Below, in pieces: positions 21,896 to 31,404 of a DNA stretch of 64,000 nt. A program made the translations under genes and the position numbers. The notes under the pieces are model-generated. The model made no database searches and was not told where the DNA came from. It saw only the letters and a program-made list of their open reading frames with translations. Each line of letters starts with the position of its first letter. The stretch's first letter is position 1. Source of the DNA: Bradyrhizobium sp. (GTDB taxonomy: Bacteria; Pseudomonadota; Alphaproteobacteria; Rhizobiales; Xanthobacteraceae); NCBI RefSeq assembly GCF_030646015.1, contig NZ_JAUSLT010000019.1, forward strand, positions 99,617 to 163,616. The letters are read 5' to 3'.

Positions 21896-22990
21896 ATGTT
21901 GACCCGCAGAGCCGCCATGTTCAGTGCCGCCGCCGCAGTCCTCATGCTGGCGACACCAGCGCTTTCCCAGGACCTCAAGCTGCCCCGACAGAAGGTCGAG
22001 CTGGTCGCTCCGCCCTTCGTGCATGCGCACGAGCAGGCCACCAGGCAGGGTCCCAAGATCATGGAGTTCACGCTCCGGATCGAGGAGAAGAAGGTGGTGA
22101 TCGACGACAAGGGCACCACGTTCCACGCCATGACCTTCAACGGCTCGATGCCAGGACCGCTGATGGTGGTGCATGAGGGCGACTACGTCGAACTGACGCT
22201 GGTCAATCCCGACACCAACTCGATGGCGCACAACATCGATTTCCATTCGGCGACCGGCGCGCTCGGCGGCGGCGAACTCACCATGGTCAATCCCGGCGAA
22301 CAGGTGGTGCTGCGCTGGAAGGCGACGCGCACCGGCGCCTTCGTCTATCACTGCGCCCCGGGCGGGCCGATGATTCCCTGGCATGTCGTTTCCGGCATGA
22401 ACGGCGCCGTCATGGTGCTGCCGCGCGACGGCCTGAACGACGGCAAGGGCAAGGCGCTCAAATACGACAAGGTCTACTATATCGGCGAGCAGGACATGTA
22501 CGTGCCGCGCGACGAGAAGGGCAACTTCAAGTCCTACGAGTCCGCCGGCGAGTCCTACAACGATACCGTCGAGGTGATGCGCAAGCTGACGCCGACCCAT
22601 GTCGTGTTCAACGGCAAGGCCGGGGCGCTGACCGGCAAGAATGCGCTGACCGCCAATGTCGGCGAGAACGTGCTGATCGTGCATTCGCAGGCCAACCGCG
22701 ACAGCCGTCCGCATCTGATCGGCGGCCACGGCGACTATGTCTGGGAGACCGGCAAGTTCTCCAACGCGCCGGAGACCGGCCTCGAGACCTGGTTCATTCG
22801 CGGCGGCTCGGCGGGAGCGGCGATGTACAAGTTCCTGCAGCCCGGCATCTACGCCTATGTCACGCACAACCTGATCGAGGCCGTCGAGCTCGGCGCCACC
22901 GCGCACTTCAAGGTCGAAGGCAAGTGGAACGACGATCTGATGACCCAGGTCAAGGCGCCGGCGGAGATTCCGGCCCCCAAGACCAACTAG
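21896..22990 (+). CDS. nirK: Copper-containing nitrite reductase
   Basis: The product is 364 residues with a Tat-like signal ([16 protein letters not shown]), so it is a folded periplasmic enzyme. It reduces nitrite to nitric oxide. All copper ligands are visible with the family spacing: His112 and His117 ([12 protein letters not shown]), His152 and Cys153 (YHCAPGG), His162 and Met167 (WHVVSGM), and a later His in the second cupredoxin domain ([10 protein letters not shown] / [14 protein letters not shown] / THNLIEAVE). The last 11 codons with the stop are duplicated just downstream. nirV follows at 23117. Confidence 0.97.
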   Translation: MLTRRAAMFSAAAAVLMLATPALSQDLKLPRQKVELVAPPFVHAHEQATRQGPKIMEFTLRIEEKKVVIDDKGTTFHAMTFNGSMPGPLMVVHEGDYVELTLVNPDTNSMAHNIDFHSATGALGGGELTMVNPGEQVVLRWKATRTGAFVYHCAPGGPMIPWHVVSGMNGAVMVLPRDGLNDGKGKALKYDKVYYIGEQDMYVPRDEKGNFKSYESAGESYNDTVEVMRKLTPTHVVFNGKAGALTGKNALTANVGENVLIVHSQANRDSRPHLIGGHGDYVWETGKFSNAPETGLETWFIRGGSAGAAMYKFLQPGIYAYVTHNLIEAVELGATAHFKVEGKWNDDLMTQVKAPAEIPAPKTN

Positions 22991-23023
22991 CCGGCGGAGA
23001 TTCCGGCCCCCAAGACCAACTAG
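22958..23023 (+). repeat. Perfect 33-bp tandem duplication at the nirK stop
   Basis: Bases 22958-22990, which encode the last ten residues and the TAG of nirK, are repeated without change at 22991-23023. Because the first copy keeps its stop, the protein is not altered. The complete identity indicates a recent slippage or misalignment event. Confidence 0.95.
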
Positions 23024-23116
23024 GAGACAAACTGGGAGTCACACCAGGGGACCAACTGACGAAACAGCGGTGCCGGCATGACGCCGGCACCCTCCTCCCG
23101 ACGACGCGAGACGGCC

Positions 23117-24019
23117 ATGCTGATCGCATTCAAACTCAAGCTAGCGTTAAAGCTGACCTTGGCCTGTGTGGCCGGCCTCACCGGACCGCTGGCGGTGGCG
23201 CCGCTGTTCAATGGCGCCGCAGCGCCCGACCAGATCCCTGGCCATCCGCCCGCTTTGGTCGAACTCCAGCCCGGCACCGTGTCCTATCGGGTTGCCGGCG
23301 ACTTCACCCGCTCCAACAGACAGATCGAAGCCCCCTTGACGTCGGTGCGTTTCACCCGGCCGCTGTCGATCATGAAGCATCAGGTCTCGGCCGCCGACTA
23401 CCAGCGCTGCGTCGATGCGGCCGGCTGCCGCGCGCTGAGCCCGGGCGTCAAGCCTGTCGCCGACCGTCCCGCCGTGCAGATCAGCTGGCACGATGCCGAC
23501 GCCTATGCGGCCTGGCTCTCGCGCACCACCGGCGAGCAATATCGGCTGCCGACCGACGAGGAATGGGCCTATGCCGCCGGCAGCCATTACAAGGACGACA
23601 GCCTGCCGGTCGACGACAACGATCCTTCCAAACGCTGGCTGGCCCGTTACGAGCGCGAGTCGAACCGGGAGTCCGGGACCGACATCGAGCCGCAGCCATC
23701 AGGGCATTTCGGCGTCAACGAGAACGGCCTCTACGACATGTCAGGCAATGTCTGGGAATGGACCAGCACCTGTTTTGTCCGTTCCAAGCTTGACGAAAAC
23801 GGCCGGACGATTTCGAAGAACTCGAATTGCGGCGTTCGCGTCGCCGAAGGCCAGCACCGCACCTACATCACCGATTTCATCCGCGATGCCCGCGCCGGCG
23901 GCTGCGCGGCCGGGGTTCCCCCTGATAATCTCGGCTTCAGGCTGGTGCGCGAGCACAGGTCCTGGGTGAGCGAGCTTGCCTCCGGACTCAGCAAGGCACT
24001 GTCGATCGCGCGGTCGTAG
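23117..24019 (+). CDS. nirV: NirV, formylglycine-generating-enzyme-like protein
   Basis: The product is 300 residues from the ATG at 23117; an in-frame ATG at 23078 is possible and neither has a strong ribosome site. The N-terminus is a signal or anchor (LTLACVAGLTGPLAVAPLF). The rest is a SUMF1/FGE-type fold: QVSAADYQRCVDAAGCRAL, ISWHDADAYAAWLSRTTG, YRLPTDEEWAYAAG, GLYDMSGNVWEWTSTCF, and a terminal LGFRLVRE. NirV commonly follows nirK in this group and is thought to assist its maturation; the chemistry is unsettled. Confidence 0.88.
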   Translation: MLIAFKLKLALKLTLACVAGLTGPLAVAPLFNGAAAPDQIPGHPPALVELQPGTVSYRVAGDFTRSNRQIEAPLTSVRFTRPLSIMKHQVSAADYQRCVDAAGCRALSPGVKPVADRPAVQISWHDADAYAAWLSRTTGEQYRLPTDEEWAYAAGSHYKDDSLPVDDNDPSKRWLARYERESNRESGTDIEPQPSGHFGVNENGLYDMSGNVWEWTSTCFVRSKLDENGRTISKNSNCGVRVAEGQHRTYITDFIRDARAGGCAAGVPPDNLGFRLVREHRSWVSELASGLSKALSIARS

Positions 24020-24043
24020 TTTTGCTGGCAGATGAAGGCACAC

Positions 24044-24083
24044 TTTGGAACGCTTCTAAATCAAAGCGTGGAATCCCTCTAAA
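24044..24083 (+). promoter_or_regulatory. Candidate Irr (iron) boxes upstream of fbpA
   Basis: TTTGGAA-CGC-TTCTAAA (24044-24060) matches the Irr/ICE consensus TTTAGAA-N3-TTCTAAA at all but one arm position. A second, weaker copy (ending TCTAAA at 24083) follows on the same face, 23 bases on. They lie about 95-130 bases before the fbpA start. Irr is the iron-status regulator of Bradyrhizobium and its relatives, so iron-responsive control of fbpAB is likely. Confidence 0.55.
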
Positions 24084-24176
24084 TCAGCACTTTCGCGGCA
24101 TCGAGTCGCGGACAGCACCGCACCTGCTGCGCTACTTGAAACCGGCATCGCCATCGTCGCCGCCGGAGCAGTTCTC

Positions 24177-25205
24177 ATGATGAATTTTCGCGTCTTCACC
24201 GCAACCGCAGCGTTGCTTTGTCTGGCCTCGTCCGGTGTCACGACGGCATCCGCCGACAATGGTGAGGTCAACGTCTATACTTACCGCGAAACCAAGCTGA
24301 TCCAGCCGCTGTTCGACGCCTTCACCGCCGATACCGGCGTCAAGGTCAACATCGTGTCGGCCAGTTCCGGACTCGAGCAGCGCATCAAGGCCGAGGGCGC
24401 CAACAGCCCCGCCGACGTGCTGCTGACGGTCGATATCGGCCGCATCGACGAAGCCGTGCAGGCCGGGGTGACGCAGCCGATCAAGTCGGAGGCGATCGAC
24501 AAGATCGTGCCGGCGCAGTATCGCGATCCCGACGGTCACTGGGCCGGCATTTCGATGCGCGCGCGCGTGATCTATGCCTCGAAGGACCGCGTCAAGCAGG
24601 ATGCCATCACCTATGAAGAACTGGCCGGTCCCAAGTGGAAGGGCAAGATCTGCATCCGCTCCGGCCAGCACATCTACAACAACGGGCTGTTCGCGGCCTA
24701 TGTCGCCCGGCACGGCGAAGCCAAGGCCGAGGAATGGCTGCGCGGCTTGAAAGCCAATCTCGCGCAAAAGCCCTCGGGCGGAGATCGCGAAGCCGCGCGT
24801 GACGTCGCCGCCGGTAAATGCGATATCGGCATCGGCAACACCTATTACTGGGCGCTGATGATGAACAAGGATCCCGACAAGAAGCCGTGGGCGGAAGCGA
24901 CCCGCGTCGTGCTGCCGACCTTCGAGGGCGGCGGCACCCACGTCAATCTTTCCGGCGTGCTGCTGGCCAAACACGCTCCCCACCGCGCCAACGGCATCAA
25001 GCTGATCGAATGGCTCGCCGGCGAGAAGGCGCAGCAGATGTATGCCGACCAGAACTACGAGTACCCGGTCCGCGCCGGCGTCGCCGTCAATCCGACCATC
25101 GCGGGCTACGGCAAGCTCAACGCCGATTCGCTGCCGATCGCGAAGATCGCCGCCAACCGCAAAGCAGCCTCGACGCTGGTGGACAAGGTCGGTTTTGACA
25201 ATTGA
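24177..25205 (+). CDS. fbpA: Ferric iron ABC transporter, periplasmic binding protein
   Basis: The product is 342 residues with a signal peptide (FRVFTATAALLCLASSGVTTA). It has the FbpA/FutA pattern: VNVYTYRETKLIQPLFDAF, SPADVLLTVDIGRIDEAVQ, WAGISMRARVIYAS, and the Tyr pair GNTYYWALMM expected to bind Fe(III). The mature protein captures ferric iron and hands it to the permease encoded next. It is preceded by candidate Irr boxes. The gap to the permease is 93 bases. Confidence 0.92.
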   Translation: MMNFRVFTATAALLCLASSGVTTASADNGEVNVYTYRETKLIQPLFDAFTADTGVKVNIVSASSGLEQRIKAEGANSPADVLLTVDIGRIDEAVQAGVTQPIKSEAIDKIVPAQYRDPDGHWAGISMRARVIYASKDRVKQDAITYEELAGPKWKGKICIRSGQHIYNNGLFAAYVARHGEAKAEEWLRGLKANLAQKPSGGDREAARDVAAGKCDIGIGNTYYWALMMNKDPDKKPWAEATRVVLPTFEGGGTHVNLSGVLLAKHAPHRANGIKLIEWLAGEKAQQMYADQNYEYPVRAGVAVNPTIAGYGKLNADSLPIAKIAANRKAASTLVDKVGFDN

Positions 25206-25298
25206 GCTCTCCCGATTGCGGCCTGCTTCCCCCTCGCCTCAGCGCGGAGGGAAGCGGTCGCATGCTTGCGTGACCAGCGGCCCGGCGTGAACCGCGCC

Positions 25299-26933
25299 AT
25301 GCCCACAGGACGGGTCGCGGCGGCTGTCGCGGTGGCGACCGCGATCCTGGTCGCCGCACCCGTGATCTCGATTATCTCGCTGGCGATGCATCCTGCGCCG
25401 GATCTGTGGCAGGATCTGATGGCCTACGTGTTGCCGCGGGCCATGCTCGATACCGCGCTGCTGCTGGGCGGCGTCGGCGCCCTGGCGCTCTCGATCGGCG
25501 CCGGCACCGCGTGGCTGATCTCGCTGCATGATTTTCGCGGTCGCGCGTTGCTGGTGTGGCTGATGCCGCTGCCGCTGGCGATTCCGACTTATCTCGCCGC
25601 CTACGTCTACGCCGATTTGTTCGAGCCGCTGGGGCTGGTCCACCGCACGCTGGCGATCTGGTTTCCGCTGCGCGACCTGGTCGGCGCGCTTCCCAATTTG
25701 CGCTCGATGCCGGGCGCGATCGTCGTCATCGGCCTCGTGCTCTACCCTTACGTCTATCTTTCGGCGCGGACCATGTTCCAGTTCCAGAGCGCCGAATTCG
25801 CAGAGGCTGCCAGAACCCTCGGCGCCAAACGCTGGACCGTGTTCTGGCGCGTCTCGCTGCCGATGGCGCGGCCGGCGCTGGCGGTGGGCGTGGCGCTGGT
25901 ATCGCTGGAAACCCTCAACGACATCGGCGCCAGCGAATATCTCGGCGTCCGTACCCTGACGGTGTCGATCTTCACCACCTGGCTCAATCGCGGCAGCCTC
26001 GCCGGCGCCGCGCAGCTTGCCTGCTTCATGCTGGCGATCGTCGCCGGCCTGATCGCGATCGAGCGCTATGGCCGCCGCAATACCGATGCGGAGTTTTCCG
26101 CCGAAAGTCCGCGGCTGACGCCGCGCACCCGGCTGAACGGCATCAGGGGCGGAGCCGCCTTCGCGGCGTGCCTGTTGCCGGTGTTGCTCGGCTTCGTCGT
26201 GCCGGTGCTGTTCCTGCTGCAGCAGAGTTTCGGCCGCGGGCTACTGACGAATTTCGACATGACGCTGGGGCGCGACGCCTTCAATTCGATTGCGTTCGCA
26301 ACCCTCGCCACGCTGATCGCGCTCACGCTCGGCTTTGCCACCATTCTGGCCTGGCGCTGGCGGCCCAATCCGGTGCGGTTCATCGCCATGAACATCTCGC
26401 AGACCGGCTACGCGCTGCCCGGCCTGGTGCTGGCGCTCGGCCTGCTGACGCCGGTGCTGGCGATCGACAACGGGTTGAATGCGGTGGCCGGCTGGCTGGG
26501 ACGCTCATTGCCGGGACTGATCCTGATCGGCTCGGGCGCTGCCGTTGTGATCGCCTATGTGATCCGGTTTCTGGCGGTGCCGACCGGGATGATCAAGGCC
26601 GGGTTCGAGCGGATTCCACGCGATTATGACGACAGCGCGCGCGCCGCCGGCGCGGGACAGGCGACGACGTTGCGGAAAATCCATCTGCCGCTGCTGCGGC
26701 CGGCGATGCTGGGCGCCGTCATCATCGTGTTCGTGGATTGCCTGAAGGAATTGCCGGCGACGCTGCTGCTGCGGCCGCTCAACGTCGACACGCTGGCGAC
26801 CTCGATCTACCAGTTCGCCAGCCGCGGCAGTTTCGAAGACGGCGCGCTGGCCGCCTTGCTGATCGTCGCCGCCAGCATCGGCCCGGTGGCCTGGCTGACG
26901 CGTTTTTCGGACATGCCGAGCGGGCCGGCGTAA
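25299..26933 (+). CDS. fbpB: Ferric iron ABC transporter, fused permease
   Basis: The product is 544 residues and contains two binding-protein-dependent permease domains in one chain, as FbpB does. Two EAA-type loops are visible (EFAEAARTLGAKRWTVFWRV and DYDDSARAAGAGQATTLRKI), which contact the ATPase. The ATG at 25299 is chosen; GTG 25287 and TTG 25266 are alternatives. No ATPase gene follows: the next feature is a palindromic repeat and then convergent scoB. The pump must borrow an ATPase from elsewhere. Confidence 0.9.
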   Translation: MPTGRVAAAVAVATAILVAAPVISIISLAMHPAPDLWQDLMAYVLPRAMLDTALLLGGVGALALSIGAGTAWLISLHDFRGRALLVWLMPLPLAIPTYLAAYVYADLFEPLGLVHRTLAIWFPLRDLVGALPNLRSMPGAIVVIGLVLYPYVYLSARTMFQFQSAEFAEAARTLGAKRWTVFWRVSLPMARPALAVGVALVSLETLNDIGASEYLGVRTLTVSIFTTWLNRGSLAGAAQLACFMLAIVAGLIAIERYGRRNTDAEFSAESPRLTPRTRLNGIRGGAAFAACLLPVLLGFVVPVLFLLQQSFGRGLLTNFDMTLGRDAFNSIAFATLATLIALTLGFATILAWRWRPNPVRFIAMNISQTGYALPGLVLALGLLTPVLAIDNGLNAVAGWLGRSLPGLILIGSGAAVVIAYVIRFLAVPTGMIKAGFERIPRDYDDSARAAGAGQATTLRKIHLPLLRPAMLGAVIIVFVDCLKELPATLLLRPLNVDTLATSIYQFASRGSFEDGALAALLIVAASIGPVAWLTRFSDMPSGPA

Positions 26934-26939
26934 AAGTCT

Positions 26940-27040
26940 GTAGGGTGGGCAAAGGCGTTCTTACGCCGTGCCCACCATTAGGATGATGATCGAGGATAGA
27001 TGGTGGGCACGGCGCGAAGACGCGCCTTTGCCCACCCTAC
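26940..27040. repeat. 101-bp dispersed palindromic repeat
   Basis: GTAGGGTGGGCAAAGGCG at the left pairs exactly with its complement at the right end, and the inner GCCGTGCCCACCAT and ATGGTGGGCACGGC also pair, around a 20-base loop. It lies between convergent fbpB and scoB. I recall this TGGGCAAAGGCG...GCCGTGCCCACC element as a high-copy repeat in Bradyrhizobium and Rhodopseudomonas. It may act as a bidirectional transcription end. Confidence 0.85.
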
Positions 27041-27045
27041 GTATT

Positions 27046-27696
27046 TCACGCGTTCTTCAGCGCGACCCGGAATTCGGCTTCGGTCTTCGCCTTCACTTCG
27101 TCGAGCGTGACGCCGTCGGCGAGTTCGATCAGCGCCATGCCGTCCTTGCCGTGCTTGTCGATGGTGAAGACCGCGAGATCCGTCACCACCATGTCGACCA
27201 CCTTCTCGCCGGTCAGCGGCAGGTTGCAGGTCTTCAGCAGTTTCGGGCCGTCCTTGGCGGAATGTTCCATCACCACCACGACGCGCTTGACGCCGGCGAC
27301 CAGGTCCATCGCGCCGCCCATGCCCTTGACCATCTTGCCGGGGATCATCCAGTTGGCGAGGTCGCCGTTCTGCGCCACCTGCATGGCGCCGAGGATCGAC
27401 AGATCGATATGGCCGCCGCGCACCATGCCGAAGGAATCGGCCGACGAGAAATAGCTGGTGTCGGGCAGTTCGGTGACGGTCTGCTTGCCGGCGTTGATCA
27501 GATCGGGATCTTCCTCGCCCTCATAGGGAAACGGCCCCATGCCGAGCATGCCGTTCTCGCTCTGCAGGCTGACGTCGACGCCGGCCGGGATGTAGTTCGA
27601 AACCAGCGTCGGAATGCCGATGCCGAGGTTGACGTAGAAGCCGTCGCGCAGTTCCTTGGCGGCGCGGGCAGCCATCTGTTCGCGGGTCCAGGCCAT
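27046..27696 (-). CDS. scoB: 3-oxoacid CoA-transferase subunit B
   Basis: The product is 216 residues. It has the catalytic SENG motif ([15 protein letters not shown]) whose Glu forms the CoA-thioester intermediate, plus [15 protein letters not shown] and [15 protein letters not shown]. With subunit A it moves CoA between succinyl-CoA and acetoacetate in ketone-body or PHB-derived carbon use, which fits the two phasin genes in the region. The start overlaps the stop of scoA (TGATG), so the two subunits are translationally coupled. Confidence 0.94.
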   Translation of the reverse strand: MAWTREQMAARAAKELRDGFYVNLGIGIPTLVSNYIPAGVDVSLQSENGMLGMGPFPYEGEEDPDLINAGKQTVTELPDTSYFSSADSFGMVRGGHIDLSILGAMQVAQNGDLANWMIPGKMVKGMGGAMDLVAGVKRVVVVMEHSAKDGPKLLKTCNLPLTGEKVVDMVVTDLAVFTIDKHGKDGMALIELADGVTLDEVKAKTEAEFRVALKNA

Positions 27697-28424
27697 CAGA
27701 CTTCCTCTCCGGTTGCGGCGGCGGCTTCACGCTTGCGCGTGGTGCGCTGCTCGATGCGTTTCAGGCCGGTTCCCACCTGAATGATACGCTGCACGAAGAT
27801 GCCGGGCGTATGGATATGGTCGGGGTCGATCTGGCCGGCGGGCAACAGATGCTCGACCTCGGCCACGGTGATTTTCGCCGCGGTCGCCATCATCGGATTG
27901 AAGTTGCGCGCGGTCTTGCGGTACACGAGGTTGCCGGCGGTATCGCCTTTCCAGGCATGAACGATGGCGACGTCGGCGAACAGCCCGCGCTCCATCAGAT
28001 ACTTCTCGCCGTCGAATTCCTTCACTTCCTTGCCTTCGGCGATCAGGGTGCCGACGCCGGTCTTGGTGTAGAACGCCGGAATGCCGGCGCCGCCGGCGCG
28101 GATGCGCTCGGCCAGCGTGCCCTGCGGCGCGAATTCGAGTTCCAGCTCGCCGGCGAGGTACTGCTGGGCGAACAGCTTGTTCTCGCCGACATAGGACGAG
28201 ATCATCTTCCTGATCTGCCGGGTTTCGAGCAGCCGGCTCAATCCGATGCCGTCGACGCCGGCATTGTTGGAGACCACGGTCAGGTTCTTGACGCCGGAGT
28301 CGCGGATCGCGTCCGACAGGGTCTCGGCGATGCCGCACAGGCCGAAGCCGCCGGACATGATCATCATGCCGTCCCTTAGAATGCCTTCGAGTGCCGATTT
28401 GGCGTCGGGGTAGACCTTGTTCAT
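27696..28424 (-). CDS. scoA: 3-oxoacid CoA-transferase subunit A
   Basis: The product is 242 residues from the ATG at 28424 ([16 protein letters not shown]); the open frame upstream is unconserved. The subunit A pattern is clear: [50 protein letters not shown], and [20 protein letters not shown]. It pairs with subunit B encoded directly downstream. Confidence 0.94.
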   Translation of the reverse strand: MNKVYPDAKSALEGILRDGMMIMSGGFGLCGIAETLSDAIRDSGVKNLTVVSNNAGVDGIGLSRLLETRQIRKMISSYVGENKLFAQQYLAGELELEFAPQGTLAERIRAGGAGIPAFYTKTGVGTLIAEGKEVKEFDGEKYLMERGLFADVAIVHAWKGDTAGNLVYRKTARNFNPMMATAAKITVAEVEHLLPAGQIDPDHIHTPGIFVQRIIQVGTGLKRIEQRTTRKREAAAATGEEV

Positions 28425-28837
28425 GGAATACGACCTGATGGGAGGAAGGGCGCTGGCGGCCTGGGCACTGGCGGCCCGCATTGACCGGGATTATTAGGCG
28501 AATTCTTCGCAATGCGTCAATGACGGGGCAATTGCGCTTGCCGGAGGTCGGAATGCGCTTTTCCGACATGAAAATGCGCCCCCTCTCCCGAGCTTGCGGG
28601 GGAGGTTTGGGGTTGGGGCGCGGCAACGGGACTCGCGGAGACAGCCCCCACCCGCCGCGCTGACGCTCGGCACCCGCCCCCCCAAGCGGGCGAGGGAAGG
28701 AAGGCGGCCTTGAAAGCGTCAAGAAAACCTATCAAGTTGCGGGAGTTGGCCTGCCGCCCGGCTCACTTTTGAGATCGGCCCGACGTCATCAACCTGACAT
28801 CAGCTTAACCAGACCCGGGCTCTAACAAGACTTGGAT
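28425..28837. other. Divergent intergenic region with repeat-like GC block
   Basis: These 413 bases separate scoA from the AsmA gene. From about 28577 to 28690 lies a C-rich/G-rich block (CCCCTCTCCCG...GGGGGAGGTTTGGGG, then CCCCCACCCGCC) that I take for another dispersed Bradyrhizobium intergenic element. No gene or clear promoter was recognised in the rest. Confidence 0.5.
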
Positions 28838-30793
28838 ATGTCATTGACGGTGGCCCAACGAATGAAGCGCCTCGGCATGCCGGTTGCCGCATTTTTCGGC
28901 GTGGTGCTGATTGGCCTGATCGGAACTTCCTGGTTTCTCAACCGCGACGCCCTGCGTCAGGCGGTGGAGGACCAGATCCGTGCCGTCACCGGCCTCGATC
29001 TGGTGGTCAACGGCCGGATCGACGTCTCGGTGTTTCCCGGCAGCTACGTCTCGTTTCATGAGGTCGGCCTGAAGGGCGGCGCGACCGCCGACCCCGCGCT
29101 GTCGGTCGACGTCCTGACCGCGAATTTGCGCCTGCTGCCGCTGTTGCTGCGGCGGTTCGAGATATCGGACGTCATGATGCTGCGCCCGCATATCCGCGTC
29201 GTTCGCGACGGCAATGGCGAGAGCAACTGGACGCCGTTCATCGAGACCATCGCGCGCACCATGCAGCCCGGCGCCGAGAACCCGCTGTCATTCTCCGAAA
29301 TCCGCATCCAGGACGGCCTGCTCACCTATCAGGATGCCGCCAACCGCGTCGCCGAGACCATCGGCGACATCGATCTGTCGCTGGCGTGGCCCTCGATCTC
29401 GCGTTCCTTCGCGGCCACCGGGCAATTCGACTGGCGCGGCGAACGGGTCGACGGTTCGATCAGCACCAGCGACTTCGTCGCAGCCCTGTCCGGCGACCGC
29501 TCCGGCCTGAAGGCGCGGCTGGCCAGCACGCCCTTGAAACTGGCATTCGACGGCACCGTCGCCAACCGCACCAGCCTGATGATGGAAGGCACCGTCACCG
29601 TCGACAGCCCCAGTCTGCGCAACGCCCTGCGCTGGGCCGGCCAGCCGCCGCCGGGTACCGGCGGGTTCGGCCGCTTCGCGCTGAAGGCGCGCGCCAATGT
29701 GGTGGGGGCGTCGATCGCGCTGACCAATGTCAATGTCGAACTCGACGGCAATGTCGCCGAGGGCGTCATGACCTATTCCAATGCCGGCCGCCAGACGCTG
29801 CAGGCGACGCTGGCCGCCGGCAATCTCGACTTCACCCCCTACATCTCCACCTTCCGCCTGCTCGCCTCGGGCGCGCGCGACTGGAACCGGCAGCTGTTCG
29901 ACCTCAACGCGCTGACCACCACCGACCTCGACATGCGGCTGTCGGCGGCGAAGGTGACGGTCGGCTCGTCGAAACTCGGCCGCACCGCGTTCGGCGCCAA
30001 TTTGCGCAGCGGCGCGCTGGCGCTCAGCGTCGGCGAGGCGCAGATGTATGGCGGCATCGCCCGGGGCTCGTTCGGGATCGCGCGCTCCGACACCGTCGCG
30101 GACATCAAGGCCCAGTTCCAGTTCACCGACGTCGACCTGCAGGCCTGTGCCAGCGAATTGTTCGGCATCACAAAGCTGTCCGGCCGCGGCAATCTCAACG
30201 TCTCGCTGGTCGCCTCGGGTGCCAGCCCGTTCGGCCTCGCCCAGTCGCTCGACGGCAGCGCCACCCTCACCGGCCAGAACGGCGCGATATCAGGCTTCAA
30301 TGCCGAGCAATTGCTAAAACGCCTGGAGCGCCGGCCGCTGTCCGGCGCCGGCAATTTTCGCTCGGGCTCGACGCCCTACGACACGCTGACCATCGCGCTG
30401 AAATTCAGCGACGGCATCGCCACCGCCGAGGACATCCGCGTCGAGGGCCCGGCGGCGCGCCTGACCCTGACCGGCACCGCCTCGGTGCCGATGCGCGAAT
30501 ACGACATGAAGGGCATCGCCAGCCTGGTCTCGGCGCCGAACGCCGCCGCGGCCTTCGAACTGCCATTCGTGGTGCAGGGCCCATGGGATGATCCGCTGAT
30601 TTTCCCGGACCCGGAAAGCCTGCTCCGCCGTTCGCCGGGCGCAGCGCCGCTGCTCGATGCGGTCAAGGACCGCAAGACAAGGGATGCCGTGCGCTCGGTG
30701 CTGGAGCGGATTACGGGCGGGCGGCCTGCGGCGGCGCCGGATGCGGCGGCACCGGCGGCGGGTGTGCCGGCGGAGGCGCCGAAGGCGAACTAG
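28838..30793 (+). CDS. AsmA family envelope protein
   Basis: The product is 651 residues. A short cytoplasmic N-terminus and one membrane helix (MPVAAFFGVVLIGLIGTSWF) are followed by a long beta-rich periplasmic part with the AsmA start LDLVVNGRIDVSVFPG and the C-terminal AsmA_2 type region (GRGNLNVSLVASGASPF, LERRPLSGAGNFRSG). AsmA-like proteins are thought to bridge inner and outer membranes and move phospholipid. The tail is Ala/Pro-rich. Start ATG 28838 is chosen over the TTG two codons earlier; ATG 28862 is also possible. Confidence 0.85.
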   Translation: MSLTVAQRMKRLGMPVAAFFGVVLIGLIGTSWFLNRDALRQAVEDQIRAVTGLDLVVNGRIDVSVFPGSYVSFHEVGLKGGATADPALSVDVLTANLRLLPLLLRRFEISDVMMLRPHIRVVRDGNGESNWTPFIETIARTMQPGAENPLSFSEIRIQDGLLTYQDAANRVAETIGDIDLSLAWPSISRSFAATGQFDWRGERVDGSISTSDFVAALSGDRSGLKARLASTPLKLAFDGTVANRTSLMMEGTVTVDSPSLRNALRWAGQPPPGTGGFGRFALKARANVVGASIALTNVNVELDGNVAEGVMTYSNAGRQTLQATLAAGNLDFTPYISTFRLLASGARDWNRQLFDLNALTTTDLDMRLSAAKVTVGSSKLGRTAFGANLRSGALALSVGEAQMYGGIARGSFGIARSDTVADIKAQFQFTDVDLQACASELFGITKLSGRGNLNVSLVASGASPFGLAQSLDGSATLTGQNGAISGFNAEQLLKRLERRPLSGAGNFRSGSTPYDTLTIALKFSDGIATAEDIRVEGPAARLTLTGTASVPMREYDMKGIASLVSAPNAAAAFELPFVVQGPWDDPLIFPDPESLLRRSPGAAPLLDAVKDRKTRDAVRSVLERITGGRPAAAPDAAAPAAGVPAEAPKAN

Positions 30794-30929
30794 CACTGTG
30801 CTTCGCGTTCAATTTGAACCTGTGACTCAAAAACTATGAGCCTGACGAGCCATCAGGCGGCTCTATCTCCCGACAAAGCTTACTGAACCATTGATGCCTC
30901 ATATAATATTGAATTAACTACGTTATTCA

Positions 30930-30974
30930 TTGAACAATGTCGGGTTTTTGCTTATATTGAGTGTCGGGTTTTTG
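30930..30974 (+). promoter_or_regulatory. AbiE promoter with two 13-bp direct repeats
   Basis: TTGAAC (30930-30935) and TATATT (30953-30958), 17 bases apart, form a strong promoter. TGTCGGGTTTTTG occurs at 30938-30950, inside the spacer, and again at 30962-30974, at the predicted start. The 24-base period places both on nearly the same helix face around the -10. An autorepressing antitoxin is the obvious candidate ligand. Confidence 0.65.
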
Positions 30975-30987
30975 TAAGGGACTGATC

Positions 30988-31404
30988 ATGCCGCGCCAGC
31001 CAACATTGCGCAAAAAAATTGAACAGCGAATCGCCCGCAAGAAGGGCGAAGACGTGTTTCTTACCCGCGAGTTCAAGACTCTCGGCGGCGAGGATCAAGT
31101 GGTACGCGCGTTGCGCGAGTTGGTGGACAATGGCCGCCTGGTGCGGCTCGGCTATGGCGTTTATGGCCGCGCGACCGTTTCGCGCCTCAGCGGCAAGCCG
31201 ATACTGCATAGCCGCGACGGCTTCGCCGGTGTGGCGCGGCAGGCGCTCGACAAGCTCGGCGTTGAGTGGGAGCCGACGGAAGCCGAACGCGCCTACAATG
31301 AGGGTCGCTCGACGCAAGTGCCGGTGAACCCGGTCGTGCGAGTCAAGGGGCGCTTCTCGCGCCATCTCCGCTACCGCAACACGGAGCTGTTGCTTGAGCG
31401 ATAA
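30988..31404 (+). CDS. AbiEi-type antitoxin (DUF6088-like)
   Basis: The product is 138 residues from the ATG at 30988. The N-terminal winged helix-turn-helix pattern (VFLTREFKTLGGEDQVVRAL, then NGRLVRLGYGVYGRA) is that of type IV AbiEi antitoxins, which repress their own promoter and counter the AbiEii nucleotidyltransferase. The toxin gene starts 11 bases before this stop. The setting, with an AT-rich upstream region, suggests horizontal acquisition. This gene appears intact although the toxin is broken. Confidence 0.82.
   Translation: MPRQPTLRKKIEQRIARKKGEDVFLTREFKTLGGEDQVVRALRELVDNGRLVRLGYGVYGRATVSRLSGKPILHSRDGFAGVARQALDKLGVEWEPTEAERAYNEGRSTQVPVNPVVRVKGRFSRHLRYRNTELLLER

Noticed and set aside
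25266..25298. Upstream TTG/GTG starts for fbpB
   Set aside because: They lack a ribosome site and only add polar residues before the first helix; ATG 25299 is preferred, with low certainty.
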